Shown piece by piece: positions 1 to 7,124 of a stretch of DNA of 11,861 bases. A program made the translations under genes and the position numbers. Position 1 is the first letter of the stretch. The number at the start of each line of letters is the position of its first letter. This DNA comes from Christensenella sp. UBA4263 (GTDB lineage Bacteria; Bacillota; Clostridia; Christensenellales; Aristaeellaceae), in the NCBI GenBank assembly GCA_002395225.1, contig DGWH01000075.1:47274-59134 (forward strand), read 5' to 3'. The notes beneath the pieces are model-generated. The model was not told where the DNA came from. It searched no databases and saw only the letters and a list, made by a program, of their open reading frames with translations.

Positions 1-2
1 CT

Positions 3-461
3 CAAATTGCAGACGCGATTGAAGACTTCTTTCGCAAGAAAGACCTGATCATAGTCCGAGAAGAAACCTCCGACGGAAATGAGTGCATCATTCAGTTCCG
101 CACAAAGCTGAAACGCAAAATCCAGACGGCTCAGGAATACATTATCATCCGTGATAACAACTTTTCAATCATTACCACCATTCCCATCAAGGCAGACGAG
201 GATCACCGTCTGGCCCTTGCCGAATATCTGACGCGGGTCAATTACAATATGCGAATCGGCAACTTTGAACTCGATATGACAGATGGTGAAATCCGTTTCA
301 AGGATTATGCGTTTGTCGGTGCTGGTCCTGTTCAGACAGAACTGATTGCCAGCATGGTCTTTATTCCTCTTCAGATGATGGATCTTTATTCAGACGGCAT
401 TCTTTCTGTACTCTTCGATTTCAAAACGCCCAGAGAGGCATATGAAACCATCTCAAATTAG
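3..461 (+). CDS. YbjN domain-containing protein, 5'-truncated by window edge
   Basis: An open frame runs in from the left edge with no stop and ends at TAA 459-461, giving 152 visible residues; the true start lies outside the window. An internal ATG at 249 would give only 70 aa and would cut a continuous domain, so I treat the gene as the longer partial frame. The visible protein has alternating charged and hydrophobic beta strands (EYIIIRDNNFSIITTIPIKA), then a helix leading to YLTRVNYNMRIGNFELDM, then DGEIRFKDYAF and a C-terminal helix. This layout, especially the 'N..M.IGNFELD..DGEIRFK' stretch, matches YbjN/type III secretion chaperone-like folds. Such proteins are small, cytoplasmic, and have no assigned enzymatic activity. 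No terminator is evident between it and the next gene 89 nt downstream, so read-through is possible. Family assignment is fairly sure; function is unknown. Confidence 0.75.
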   Translation, partial: QIADAIEDFFRKKDLIIVREETSDGNECIIQFRTKLKRKIQTAQEYIIIRDNNFSIITTIPIKADEDHRLALAEYLTRVNYNMRIGNFELDMTDGEIRFKDYAFVGAGPVQTELIASMVFIPLQMMDLYSDGILSVLFDFKTPREAYETISN

Positions 462-550
462 CGTCTCTCCGGCTCAAAGATGGAATCATTTCCATTTCTT
501 CGCTCCGGCCAGGAGCAAAAACGACGCCAATCGCAACAAAGGATCATAAA

Positions 551-2128
551 ATGGACGATAAAAAAACCGTTCTGGTGGTGGGGGCAGGACCAGCAGGCCT
601 GACAGCCGCCTATGAACTTCTTAAACATGCCGGTAACCGCTTCAATGTCATTCTCGTCGAGGAAAACCGACAGGTCGGAGGGCTTTCAAAAACCCTGTAT
701 TATAAAGGAAACCGGATTGACCTCGGCGGGCATCGCTTCTTTTCCAAGAGCAGTGCCGTGAATAAACTCTGGGAGGAGCTCCTCCCCATGCAGGGTGCCC
801 CCTCCTGGGATGACCGGAAGCTTGAGCGGACCATTCCCCTCTCCCCGAACGGACCGGACCCGGAAAATACGGATGACGTCATGCTCTACCGGAACCGTGT
901 CTCACGCATTTACTTTCTCCGGAAGTTTTTTGACTACCCGATTTCCATCAAGTGGCAGACCTTTGCCAACATGGGACTGGCCCGCACCATCCGCTCCGGC
1001 ATCGGTTACCTGGCCTCTGTCTTCCACAAGCGGCCGGTGCGTTCACTGGAGGATTTTTACATCAACCGCTTCGGAAAACCGCTGTATGCCATGTTTTTCG
1101 AAGGGTATACCGAAAAGCTCTGGGGTGTACATCCCAGCCGCATCGCCCCTGACTGGGGTGCACAGCGCGTAAAGGAGCTTTCCCTGATGGGCGCTCTTCT
1201 CAACGCGCTGACCAAACCGTTTCGCAAAAAGGATGCCCGGGTTGAAACCTCGCTGATCGAGTCCTTTTCCTATCCCAAGCACGGCCCCGGACAGTTGTGG
1301 GAAACCATGGCCGAACGCATCCGTGAGATGGGCGGCACCCTCTATACCGAAACCCGCTTTGTCTCAGCCGTTCGCGGCGGAGAGCGCAATGGCCCCATCA
1401 CCGGCATCGTCGTTGAGGATGCTGGCCAGAACCGGCGCACGCTCCCCTGCGACTATCTCATCTCCTCCATGCCCATTTCAGATCTCTTTGCCGGAACTCC
1501 CGGTCTCTCTGAAAAGGCCTCAAAAGCGGCCCTGGCTCTCCCCTATCGGGACTTCATGACCGTCGGCCTCCTGGTCAGACGCCTTGAAATCCGAAATACC
1601 ACCAGCCGCAGGACCATCGGCAATATCGTTCCGGACTGCTGGATCTACATCCAGGAAAACGACGTAAAGATCGGACGCCTGCAGATTTTCAACAACTGGT
1701 CGCCTTATATGGTCGCGGATCCGGAAAATACCGTATGGATGGGTCTCGAGTTCTTCTGCCGGGAAGGCGATTCCATGTGGACCATGAAGGACGCGGACTT
1801 TATCCGGATGGCCACAAGCGAACTGGTCAAACTGGGAATTATCCGGGAGGACTCGGTTCTTGACAGTATCTGTGCGCGCGAGAAGAAAGCCTATCCGGCC
1901 TACTTTGGCACCTATGATCAGATGGATGACATCCGCGCTGCCCTTGACGCCGTTCCCAACCTCTACTGCATCGGCCGGAACGGACAGCACCGCTACAACA
2001 ACATGGACCATTCCATGCTCACCGGCATGGAAGCTGCCCGCCTCATCTCCGAGGGCAGCAATGACCGTTCGCATCTCTGGCAAATCAACGCCGAGGAATC
2101 TTACCACGAAGAGGGGTCATCTGTTTGA
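551..2128 (+). CDS. FAD-dependent oxidoreductase, amine oxidase / UDP-galactopyranose mutase-like
   Basis: The 525-aa product opens with a dinucleotide-binding Rossmann fold: VLVVGAGPAG (residues 7-16, GxGxxG), followed by the acidic end of the second strand, VILVEE (33-38), then GGLSKT (43-48) and DLGGHRFFSKS (57-67). This GGHRFF arrangement is typical of the NAD(P)-binding amine-oxidase-like group that includes UDP-galactopyranose mutase and protoporphyrinogen-oxidase-like proteins. Near the C-terminus NLYCIGRNGQHRYNNMDHSM (470-489) is the second flavin-contacting segment. No signal peptide or membrane helix is seen, so it should be cytoplasmic. Members of this group often sit in envelope polysaccharide loci and are thought to isomerise or oxidise nucleotide sugars or lipid-linked sugars; the substrate here is inferred only in that broad sense. 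ATG 551 is preceded by AAAGGA at 538-543, 7 nt upstream. The gene overlaps the next one by 4 nt, indicating co-translation with a membrane protein. Confidence 0.85.
   Translation: MDDKKTVLVVGAGPAGLTAAYELLKHAGNRFNVILVEENRQVGGLSKTLYYKGNRIDLGGHRFFSKSSAVNKLWEELLPMQGAPSWDDRKLERTIPLSPNGPDPENTDDVMLYRNRVSRIYFLRKFFDYPISIKWQTFANMGLARTIRSGIGYLASVFHKRPVRSLEDFYINRFGKPLYAMFFEGYTEKLWGVHPSRIAPDWGAQRVKELSLMGALLNALTKPFRKKDARVETSLIESFSYPKHGPGQLWETMAERIREMGGTLYTETRFVSAVRGGERNGPITGIVVEDAGQNRRTLPCDYLISSMPISDLFAGTPGLSEKASKAALALPYRDFMTVGLLVRRLEIRNTTSRRTIGNIVPDCWIYIQENDVKIGRLQIFNNWSPYMVADPENTVWMGLEFFCREGDSMWTMKDADFIRMATSELVKLGIIREDSVLDSICAREKKAYPAYFGTYDQMDDIRAALDAVPNLYCIGRNGQHRYNNMDHSMLTGMEAARLISEGSNDRSHLWQINAEESYHEEGSSV
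2111..2116 (+). promoter_or_regulatory. Ribosome binding site for TTG-initiated membrane protein gene
   Basis: GAGGGG lies inside the last codons of the FAD gene, 8 nt before TTG 2125-2127. It supports the unusual TTG start; the next in-frame ATG (2170) has no comparable sequence before it. Confidence 0.6.
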
Positions 2129-3714
2129 AAACATCACTCTCCGAAAAAAGGGCATGGCCCTTTTTTCTTATGTGCATCCTGGTTGCTTTTTACCTGATTT
2201 TCATCCTGCAGCTCAGTTTCACGCACCTCTGGCCGCTGTGGATGACCCTGGCTGCCGGAGCGGTTCTCTCCGTTTTTCTGATCCGCATAAGCCGCCTCAC
2301 GGAGAACGTCGGTTTTTCGCTGCCGGAAATGCCCGCGCCTTTCGATTTCCGGGTTTTCGCGGCGTTTTTCCTTGCCGGCAGTGTTGTCCGTCTGCTCTTT
2401 CTGCTGGCCTATTTCCCGGGCGGCGCCTCCTCGGATACCCTGATCCAGTGGCAGCAGATCCGCCTTTCGCAGTTCGATGACTGGCATCCGGCCCTGCATA
2501 CCCTCTATGAATGGGCGGTCACCCGCATCATTCCTCACCCGGGTGCGCTGATTATCCTGCAGGATCTGTTTTTCTCCCTGAGCGCAGCCTATTCCTGCTC
2601 CGTTCTTTGGCGCTGGCAGCTTCCAAAACCGTTTGTACTTGCCGTTCTCGCCTATCTCTGTCTGAATCCGGCCACTGCGAATCTCCTGACCTTCATCTGG
2701 AAGGACTGCGCTTTTGCCACCTGCATTCTCCTTCTCTCCGGTCAGATTCTGTCCATCGTCTTTTCCCGCGGAAAATGGCTGGATTCCATCCGGAATCAGC
2801 TGGCATTTTCCGCCGTTCTGTGCCTTTGTTCCATTCTGCGGCATAACGGCATGGCCGCCACCCTCCCCGTCATCCTCTGGCTGCTGATTTCCCTCACCGG
2901 TCACCGCCGTCCGGTGATCCTGTCTGCCGTCATCTGCCTCCTTCTCTACGTCGGCATCCGTGGACCGCTTTACAGTGCCTTCCACGTCACCCCGGCCGAA
3001 CGCCGCCTTGAAGAGACGTACGGGGTACCCATCACCATCCTGTCCCATGTTTACGCAAAACAGCCGGATTCACTGGATGCCGAAACACGGGCTTTTCTTG
3101 AAACCATCGCCCCGCAGAGCGTTTTTGCCGAATACGACTCCCCCGGCGACTGGAATGAAACCAAATGGCATGTATCCCCGGGGAACCTGGATGCCTACAA
3201 TTTGCCGCAGGTTTTCCTCTTTGCCCTGCGTGCCTTTGCCGCCGAACCGGCTCTGGCCACAGAGGCACTTTCCGGTCTCTGGCGCATGCCGCTTCTTCCC
3301 TTTGGAAACGCCTACTGGCGCATGTCCCCGTACATTGAAAGTGCTGAATCCGCCGCTTATGCCGGCTATACTTTCACCATGCAGGGCTCCCCGGCCCTTC
3401 GCTATCTGCTCAACGGGATCTGCCGTCATACCGCCGGTCCGCTCTTTTCCTGGCTTTTCTGGAATCCCGGCTTTCCGCTTCTGCTGGTGATGCTCGCCTG
3501 CGTCGCTTTCGCCGGGAAGCGCCCGGCCGCGGCACTGACGCTGCCCGCCATGATGATCGGGTATTCCTTTGCCACCGCGCTGGTTCTTTCCTCCCCCACC
3601 GATTTCCGTTTTTTCCTGTGCATCCCCCTCAGTGCACCGCTGGCACTGTCGGGACTGATCGCCATTCCCCGGCCCGGTCCGGCCGGAACTCTTTCGGTTG
3701 GCCTCAGGCAATAG
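2125..3714 (+). CDS. Multispanning membrane protein, DUF6020/GT-C glycosyltransferase-like
   Basis: This 529-aa protein is strongly hydrophobic, with roughly ten to twelve predicted membrane helices (first at about residues 11-30). The first outside loop after the third helix carries SSDT (102-105, Asp104) and DDWHPALHT (118-126). Later come WKD (192-194) and RHNG (239-242). An acidic residue in the first large loop, plus the 'WHP.LHT' and 'R.NG' signatures, is what I associate with DUF6020-type proteins, which resemble GT-C polyprenyl-phosphate-sugar glycosyltransferases. A long extracytoplasmic loop occupies about residues 290-400. Assignment rests on these motifs and topology; catalytic activity is not proven. 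It starts at TTG, and TTGA (2125-2128) contains both this start and the previous stop, so translation is probably coupled to the FAD enzyme. The likely role is sugar transfer or modification of a lipid-linked glycan at the membrane. A strong terminator follows about 145 nt after the stop. Confidence 0.75.
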   Translation: MKTSLSEKRAWPFFLMCILVAFYLIFILQLSFTHLWPLWMTLAAGAVLSVFLIRISRLTENVGFSLPEMPAPFDFRVFAAFFLAGSVVRLLFLLAYFPGGASSDTLIQWQQIRLSQFDDWHPALHTLYEWAVTRIIPHPGALIILQDLFFSLSAAYSCSVLWRWQLPKPFVLAVLAYLCLNPATANLLTFIWKDCAFATCILLLSGQILSIVFSRGKWLDSIRNQLAFSAVLCLCSILRHNGMAATLPVILWLLISLTGHRRPVILSAVICLLLYVGIRGPLYSAFHVTPAERRLEETYGVPITILSHVYAKQPDSLDAETRAFLETIAPQSVFAEYDSPGDWNETKWHVSPGNLDAYNLPQVFLFALRAFAAEPALATEALSGLWRMPLLPFGNAYWRMSPYIESAESAAYAGYTFTMQGSPALRYLLNGICRHTAGPLFSWLFWNPGFPLLLVMLACVAFAGKRPAAALTLPAMMIGYSFATALVLSSPTDFRFFLCIPLSAPLALSGLIAIPRPGPAGTLSVGLRQ

Positions 3715-3858
3715 CCCGCTCCTCCCGGGGTTTTCCCGAAAAGAACGATCTGTTGCCGGCAGAAATCCTGCAGCGAACCTGTCTGAGCCTTTGCCGCCTC
3801 GTCTATGCGCGGTAAAAGCAGCCGCCCTCATCTGAACCGTCGTCGCTGAGACGCAGAA

Positions 3859-3887
3859 AAACGGGGAACCGATTCGGTTCCCCGTTT
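3859..3887. terminator. Bidirectional intrinsic terminator
   Basis: A perfect 13-bp stem (3859-3871 with 3875-3887) closes a 3-nt loop (ATT); the core is GGGGAACCG/CGGTTCCCC. On the plus strand the T-rich tail TTTCATTTAT overlaps the stem end. On the minus strand the tail reads TTTTTCTG. It lies between the convergent genes ending at 3714 and 3927, so it can stop transcription from both sides. Confidence 0.9.
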
Positions 3888-3926
3888 CATTTATACATTC
3901 AAGGATTTCACCGCACTGAACGGAAA

Positions 3927-5237
3927 TTACTCTTTTTCAAGGATAATATTGATATCGCTGTATTTATCCAGGGTATGATACGTTTCTGCCTCTTTCTTAT
4001 ACCCGGCAGGCACCTTCAGGACATGCACATCATACACGGTTCCCTCCGGCATATCAAACGTCGCAACTCCCTCAGCATCCGTCTTTCCAAGCGTGCAGGT
4101 GCTGGGATCACAGAACTGAATGACCGCGCCTTTTACAGGACCGTCCTGGTCATAGACGATAACGCGATACGCTTTGCCACCGTTGGTTGCGGCATCCTTG
4201 CCCTCAACATGCGCAACTTCCTCGTTGTTCAGCAGGCTGTCAACGGCCGGCTCATACTCGCTCACTGCGGCGCCGACGATGGGATAGGTCAGGATCTTTC
4301 CCTCACTGTCAACAAAGAACGTTGTCGGATAGCCCTGAATCCGGTCGAACACCGGATCATTCTCCGGTATAAGGACATTCGGATAGGTCACGCCGTTAGA
4401 GGAAAGGATTTCCCTGGCCTCTTTAGCGATTTCATCAGTAATGCCATACTCCTGCTCAACACCGACAATTCCGCATCCTTTTTCCTGAAGACGCTTATGG
4501 ATCTCTGCCAGCTCACCCATTTCGCCGGTGCAGTTTCCGCACCAGGTTCCCCATACATTGACCATGGTCACCTTGTTGTTGGCAAAGAGCTCTGCACTTG
4601 TCACGGTATTTCCGTCAAGATCCTTTGACGTAAAGCTGATCACCTGTCCGACAAACTCCGCTTCCTCGTCTACCGGCTTGAAGAAAGAGGCTTTCTGCAG
4701 ATCGGCAAGGAATTCGCTGCGGATTCCGTCGAGTTCCTCTTCATACGCCTTCTGCTGCTCCGAGTCCTCGTCGGAAACCCGGAGATAGCTGTCGGATACA
4801 GTCGGTACATACCAGTAGGTGTATCCCTCAGCAGAACCCAGCTGCACCGGATCCGAGACAGGTTCGGACTCAAGGTATGGTTTTACCGCCTCAAAGTCAC
4901 CATCCGTCACAACCAGCTGTGCCGGAACAGAGAAAAGATTACGAATCAACTCAATTTCTTCTTCCGTCATGGAATCAATCGACTCTTCCAGTTCCTGATA
5001 GGTCTGCATCGGAAGCGGGAAATACTCAATGGCAAGGACTGACACAAAAGGCTTCCGGCTTACAACGCCCTTCTCCATGAGCACTGCGAATCCATTATCT
5101 CTGGTATAATACTCAGGCAGCGTTGCAGTGGTGCCAAGTTTTTCCATGGTTATTTCATCTTTGCTGTCCTCTGCCAGTGCCAGGGCTGCTGTCAGAACCA
5201 GAAGGACCAGAAGAATCATCGAGAGAACTTTTTTCAT
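3927..5237 (-). CDS. Secreted TlpA-like thioredoxin-fold protein with extra N-terminal and Cna-B-like C-terminal domains
   Basis: The 436-aa product begins with a signal peptide (MKK, hydrophobic core 4-20, likely cleavage after ALA at about residue 22). There is no lipobox cysteine, so it is probably released or held by other contacts. Residues about 25-190 form a domain I do not recognise, rich in acidic residues. A TlpA/redoxin domain spans about 194-335, with WGTWCGNC (229-236, active-site Cys233 and Cys236) and the cis-proline segment GYPTTFF (302-308). The C-terminal part, about 352-436, is beta-rich: KAYRVIVYDQDGPVKGAVIQ then TDAEGVATFDMPEG, the pattern of Cna-B/carboxypeptidase-regulatory-like folds. 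It includes a second cysteine pair (Cys376, Cys381). The likely role is thiol-disulfide exchange outside the membrane; no CcdA/DsbD electron donor gene is in the window. The ATG at 5235-5237 is preceded by AAAGGGCGG (5244-5252) and its own promoter, so the gene is probably monocistronic. Confidence 0.85.
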   Translation of the reverse strand: MKKVLSMILLVLLVLTAALALAEDSKDEITMEKLGTTATLPEYYTRDNGFAVLMEKGVVSRKPFVSVLAIEYFPLPMQTYQELEESIDSMTEEEIELIRNLFSVPAQLVVTDGDFEAVKPYLESEPVSDPVQLGSAEGYTYWYVPTVSDSYLRVSDEDSEQQKAYEEELDGIRSEFLADLQKASFFKPVDEEAEFVGQVISFTSKDLDGNTVTSAELFANNKVTMVNVWGTWCGNCTGEMGELAEIHKRLQEKGCGIVGVEQEYGITDEIAKEAREILSSNGVTYPNVLIPENDPVFDRIQGYPTTFFVDSEGKILTYPIVGAAVSEYEPAVDSLLNNEEVAHVEGKDAATNGGKAYRVIVYDQDGPVKGAVIQFCDPSTCTLGKTDAEGVATFDMPEGTVYDVHVLKVPAGYKKEAETYHTLDKYSDINIILEKE

Positions 5238-5260
5238 AAAAAACCGCCCTTTCTAACTGA

Positions 5261-5289
5261 ATTATACAATCTGAACTGTACAATGGCAA
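5261..5289 (-). promoter_or_regulatory. Sigma-A-type promoter for the TlpA-like gene
   Basis: Read on the minus strand: TTGCCA (-35, 5284-5289, 5 of 6 consensus), 17-nt spacer, TATAAT (-10, 5261-5266, perfect). Transcription would start near 5254-5256, giving a 5' UTR of only about 17-20 nt that still includes the ribosome binding site at 5244-5252. Confidence 0.8.
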
Positions 5290-5460
5290 TTCTATCATTT
5301 TTCCCATTTTTTCGCAATATCAGGGATGCGCTTTCTGCAATCGCCTCCTGCAATCACCTGTTTCGCTCCGTTTCACTGTCAGGCGACCATGTCCTGAAAA
5401 CAGGTTTCCCGAATTCTTTCATCAGCCATGTTTTTCCCGCTTGCCTTGCAGCCCATAAGG
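5290..5460. other. Non-coding stretch between promoter and terminator
   Basis: The gap between the two minus-strand units (5238-5562) holds the promoter at 5261-5289 and the terminator at 5461-5482. In between I see only a direct repeat CTGCAATC (5335-5342 and 5348-5355, 13 nt apart) lying about 50-90 nt upstream of the TlpA-like promoter. It could be an operator, but this is weak. No believable gene or RNA is visible; open frames crossing here are antisense to the neighbouring genes. Confidence 0.35.
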
Positions 5461-5482
5461 AAAAGGGCCGGTTTCCCGGCCC
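5461..5482 (-). terminator. Intrinsic terminator of the flippase/solute-binding protein operon
   Basis: On the minus strand GGGCCGG-GAAA-CCGGCCC (7-bp stem, positions 5465-5471 with 5476-5482, GNRA-like GAAA loop) is followed by TTTTCCTTAT. It lies about 80 nt past the stop codon at 5563. Confidence 0.8.
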
Positions 5483-5562
5483 CTGCTTATGGGGATAACT
5501 GCTCCGATTTTGTCCCTGACTTTGTCCTTCAATCCACGCAAAGGATCAGCGCCCGTCATTTT

Positions 5563-7062
5563 TTATCTGTCGCTCAGGAGTTCTACCAGCCGGGCACTTC
5601 CGGCCTCGTGCAGTGCGTTCAGCCAGGCATTCCAGTTCTCATCATCAAGCGGAATCTCGCCTGTAATAAAGCGTGCAAGCCCCACATCCACCAGTGCACC
5701 CAGACGCGTGCTGATTTCCGTTACCTCTGCGGAAATGCTTTCGGGCAGGAAGTAGTTGCGCAGAACACGCTCACTGCAGGCATGTACTTTCTCGCTCTCC
5801 GCGAACACATGCCGGTCTGCCTCACTGTCCACCGCCTCAATGATCTGGTACGGGAACAGTCCCGGGACCGTGGTTCCGGTATAGATGATTTTGTTGGCAC
5901 GGATCGACTCGATTTCACTGCTCTCCTGCAGCTTATACTCCCAGTAGCCATCCGCGTTGAACGCATACTCCTCCCCCTCAATGCCGACATAAGCCAGTTC
6001 AGCACCTTTTCGGGAATAAAGCGCATCCACCCAGCGCAGCGCGGCATCCGGATCCTTGCATCTGCTGGTTACGGCAAACGTGCCGGTCCAGAGTTCGCCC
6101 AGGAAATCCCGCCAGCGCGTTTTCCCGTTCTCATCCGGAAGCAGAACCGCCCGGTAATGAACCACCTCATCCGCGTCCACCACCGTGTACGGTGTAACCG
6201 TCAGCAGCATGCCGCTGGTATTGGTCTGCTTCTTGTCTGAGTTCTGGCTGGAAGCCGTGGTCATCTGCAGAGCGGCATGTGTTGCGGTAAACGCATCCGG
6301 GCGCATGATTCCGGCATCATACCAGTTTTTCATCGTCTCGGCAAAGCGGCGGTAACTGTCCTGGTCCGGTGCAAACGCCAGCTTTCCGTCTCCGGTCCTG
6401 CACACATGGTAATCATCTGCGACGATGCCAAAATAGGGCAGCAGCCATCTGAGTTCATACACGCCCACCAGATCCAGTGCGTGCTCGTCCTTTTTGCCGT
6501 TTCCGTTGGGATCATTCCCGGCAATGGCACTGAGTGCCTCTGTCAGTTCATTCAGATTCGTCGGGAAAGCAATGCCCAGGTTCTGCAGCCAGGCCTCATT
6601 CAGCCAGGCACAGACCTGACGCTCATGCAGATTGATCAGCGGCAGAGAGGCAATCCGGCCATCCTCCAGTGCCATCTGCTCACGCCATTCGGGATGCTCC
6701 GAAAGAAGGGCAGAAAGGTTGGGCATGTTTTTTTCAATCAGCGGTGCCAGATCCAGCACGGCCCCGCTGTCAATCAGGCGCCTCTCCTGCTGCCGGGTCA
6801 GCGACGCCTTGAACAGGATATCTGCCTGCTGCTCGCCCTCCGTCATCTTCGTGAGCATTGCCTGATATTCCTTTTCCTCTGTAATGGCGTGACCGGTCAC
6901 CTCAACGCCGGTCAGTTCTGCCATACGGGCGAAAAAGGCATTGGTCTCCCATGACCGCAGGACCGTCTCCGTATCATATCCGGTTGCCAGAAGAGGCTCT
7001 GCCAGCGCATTCCCGCAAAGCAGGACAAAAAGCAACAGGATAACCCCAACAAATCGTTCCAT
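5563..7062 (-). CDS. Secreted family 1-type extracellular solute-binding protein (LipO-like), no permease nearby
   Basis: The product is 499 aa from ATG 7060-7062. This start is chosen because GGAGG (7069-7073) lies 6 nt upstream and because it places a signal peptide at the very N-terminus (MERF, hydrophobic core 5-16, likely cleavage ALA/EP after residue 21). A GTG at 7128 would add 22 residues ahead of the signal peptide. Cys16 sits in VLLCGN, which lacks the small residue expected before a lipobox cysteine, so secretion without lipidation is more likely. Mature-domain markers are CAWLNEAWLQNLGI followed by PTNLNEL (about 151-174) and NDPNGNGKKDE (183-193), an acidic metal-binding-like loop common in LipO-type carbohydrate-binding proteins of Gram-positives. 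ABC permease and ATPase genes, usual neighbours, are absent; the gene follows the flippase by 62 nt and shares its transcript. Its role in uptake, or in sensing or binding a surface polysaccharide, is undetermined. Confidence 0.8.
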   Translation of the reverse strand: MERFVGVILLLFVLLCGNALAEPLLATGYDTETVLRSWETNAFFARMAELTGVEVTGHAITEEKEYQAMLTKMTEGEQQADILFKASLTRQQERRLIDSGAVLDLAPLIEKNMPNLSALLSEHPEWREQMALEDGRIASLPLINLHERQVCAWLNEAWLQNLGIAFPTNLNELTEALSAIAGNDPNGNGKKDEHALDLVGVYELRWLLPYFGIVADDYHVCRTGDGKLAFAPDQDSYRRFAETMKNWYDAGIMRPDAFTATHAALQMTTASSQNSDKKQTNTSGMLLTVTPYTVVDADEVVHYRAVLLPDENGKTRWRDFLGELWTGTFAVTSRCKDPDAALRWVDALYSRKGAELAYVGIEGEEYAFNADGYWEYKLQESSEIESIRANKIIYTGTTVPGLFPYQIIEAVDSEADRHVFAESEKVHACSERVLRNYFLPESISAEVTEISTRLGALVDVGLARFITGEIPLDDENWNAWLNALHEAGSARLVELLSDR

Positions 7063-7068
7063 GGTAAA

Positions 7069-7073
7069 CCTCC
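7069..7073 (-). promoter_or_regulatory. Ribosome binding site fixing the solute-binding protein start
   Basis: GGAGG on the minus strand lies 6 nt before ATG 7062. It decides against the longer GTG-initiated reading from 7128. Confidence 0.85.
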
Positions 7074-7124
7074 AATGATTTCTTGTATCCATTCTGCAAA
7101 ACTGCAGATGAAATAATGCAACTG

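Noticed and set aside
480..495. Hairpin ATGGAA/TTCCAT between the YbjN and FAD genes as a terminator
   Set aside because: The stem is only 6 bp and AT-rich, and it is followed by TTCTTCG rather than a T-run.
2134..3831. Long minus-strand open frames (304 aa and 253 aa) opposite the DUF6020-like gene
   Set aside because: They are antisense to a convincing membrane protein, are low-complexity in Gly, Arg, Lys and Glu, and lack any recognisable domain. They follow from the codon bias of the plus strand.
5428..6240. Plus-strand 270-aa open frame opposite the solute-binding protein
   Set aside because: It runs through the minus-strand terminator and into a well-supported secreted protein gene; no ribosome binding site or family features.
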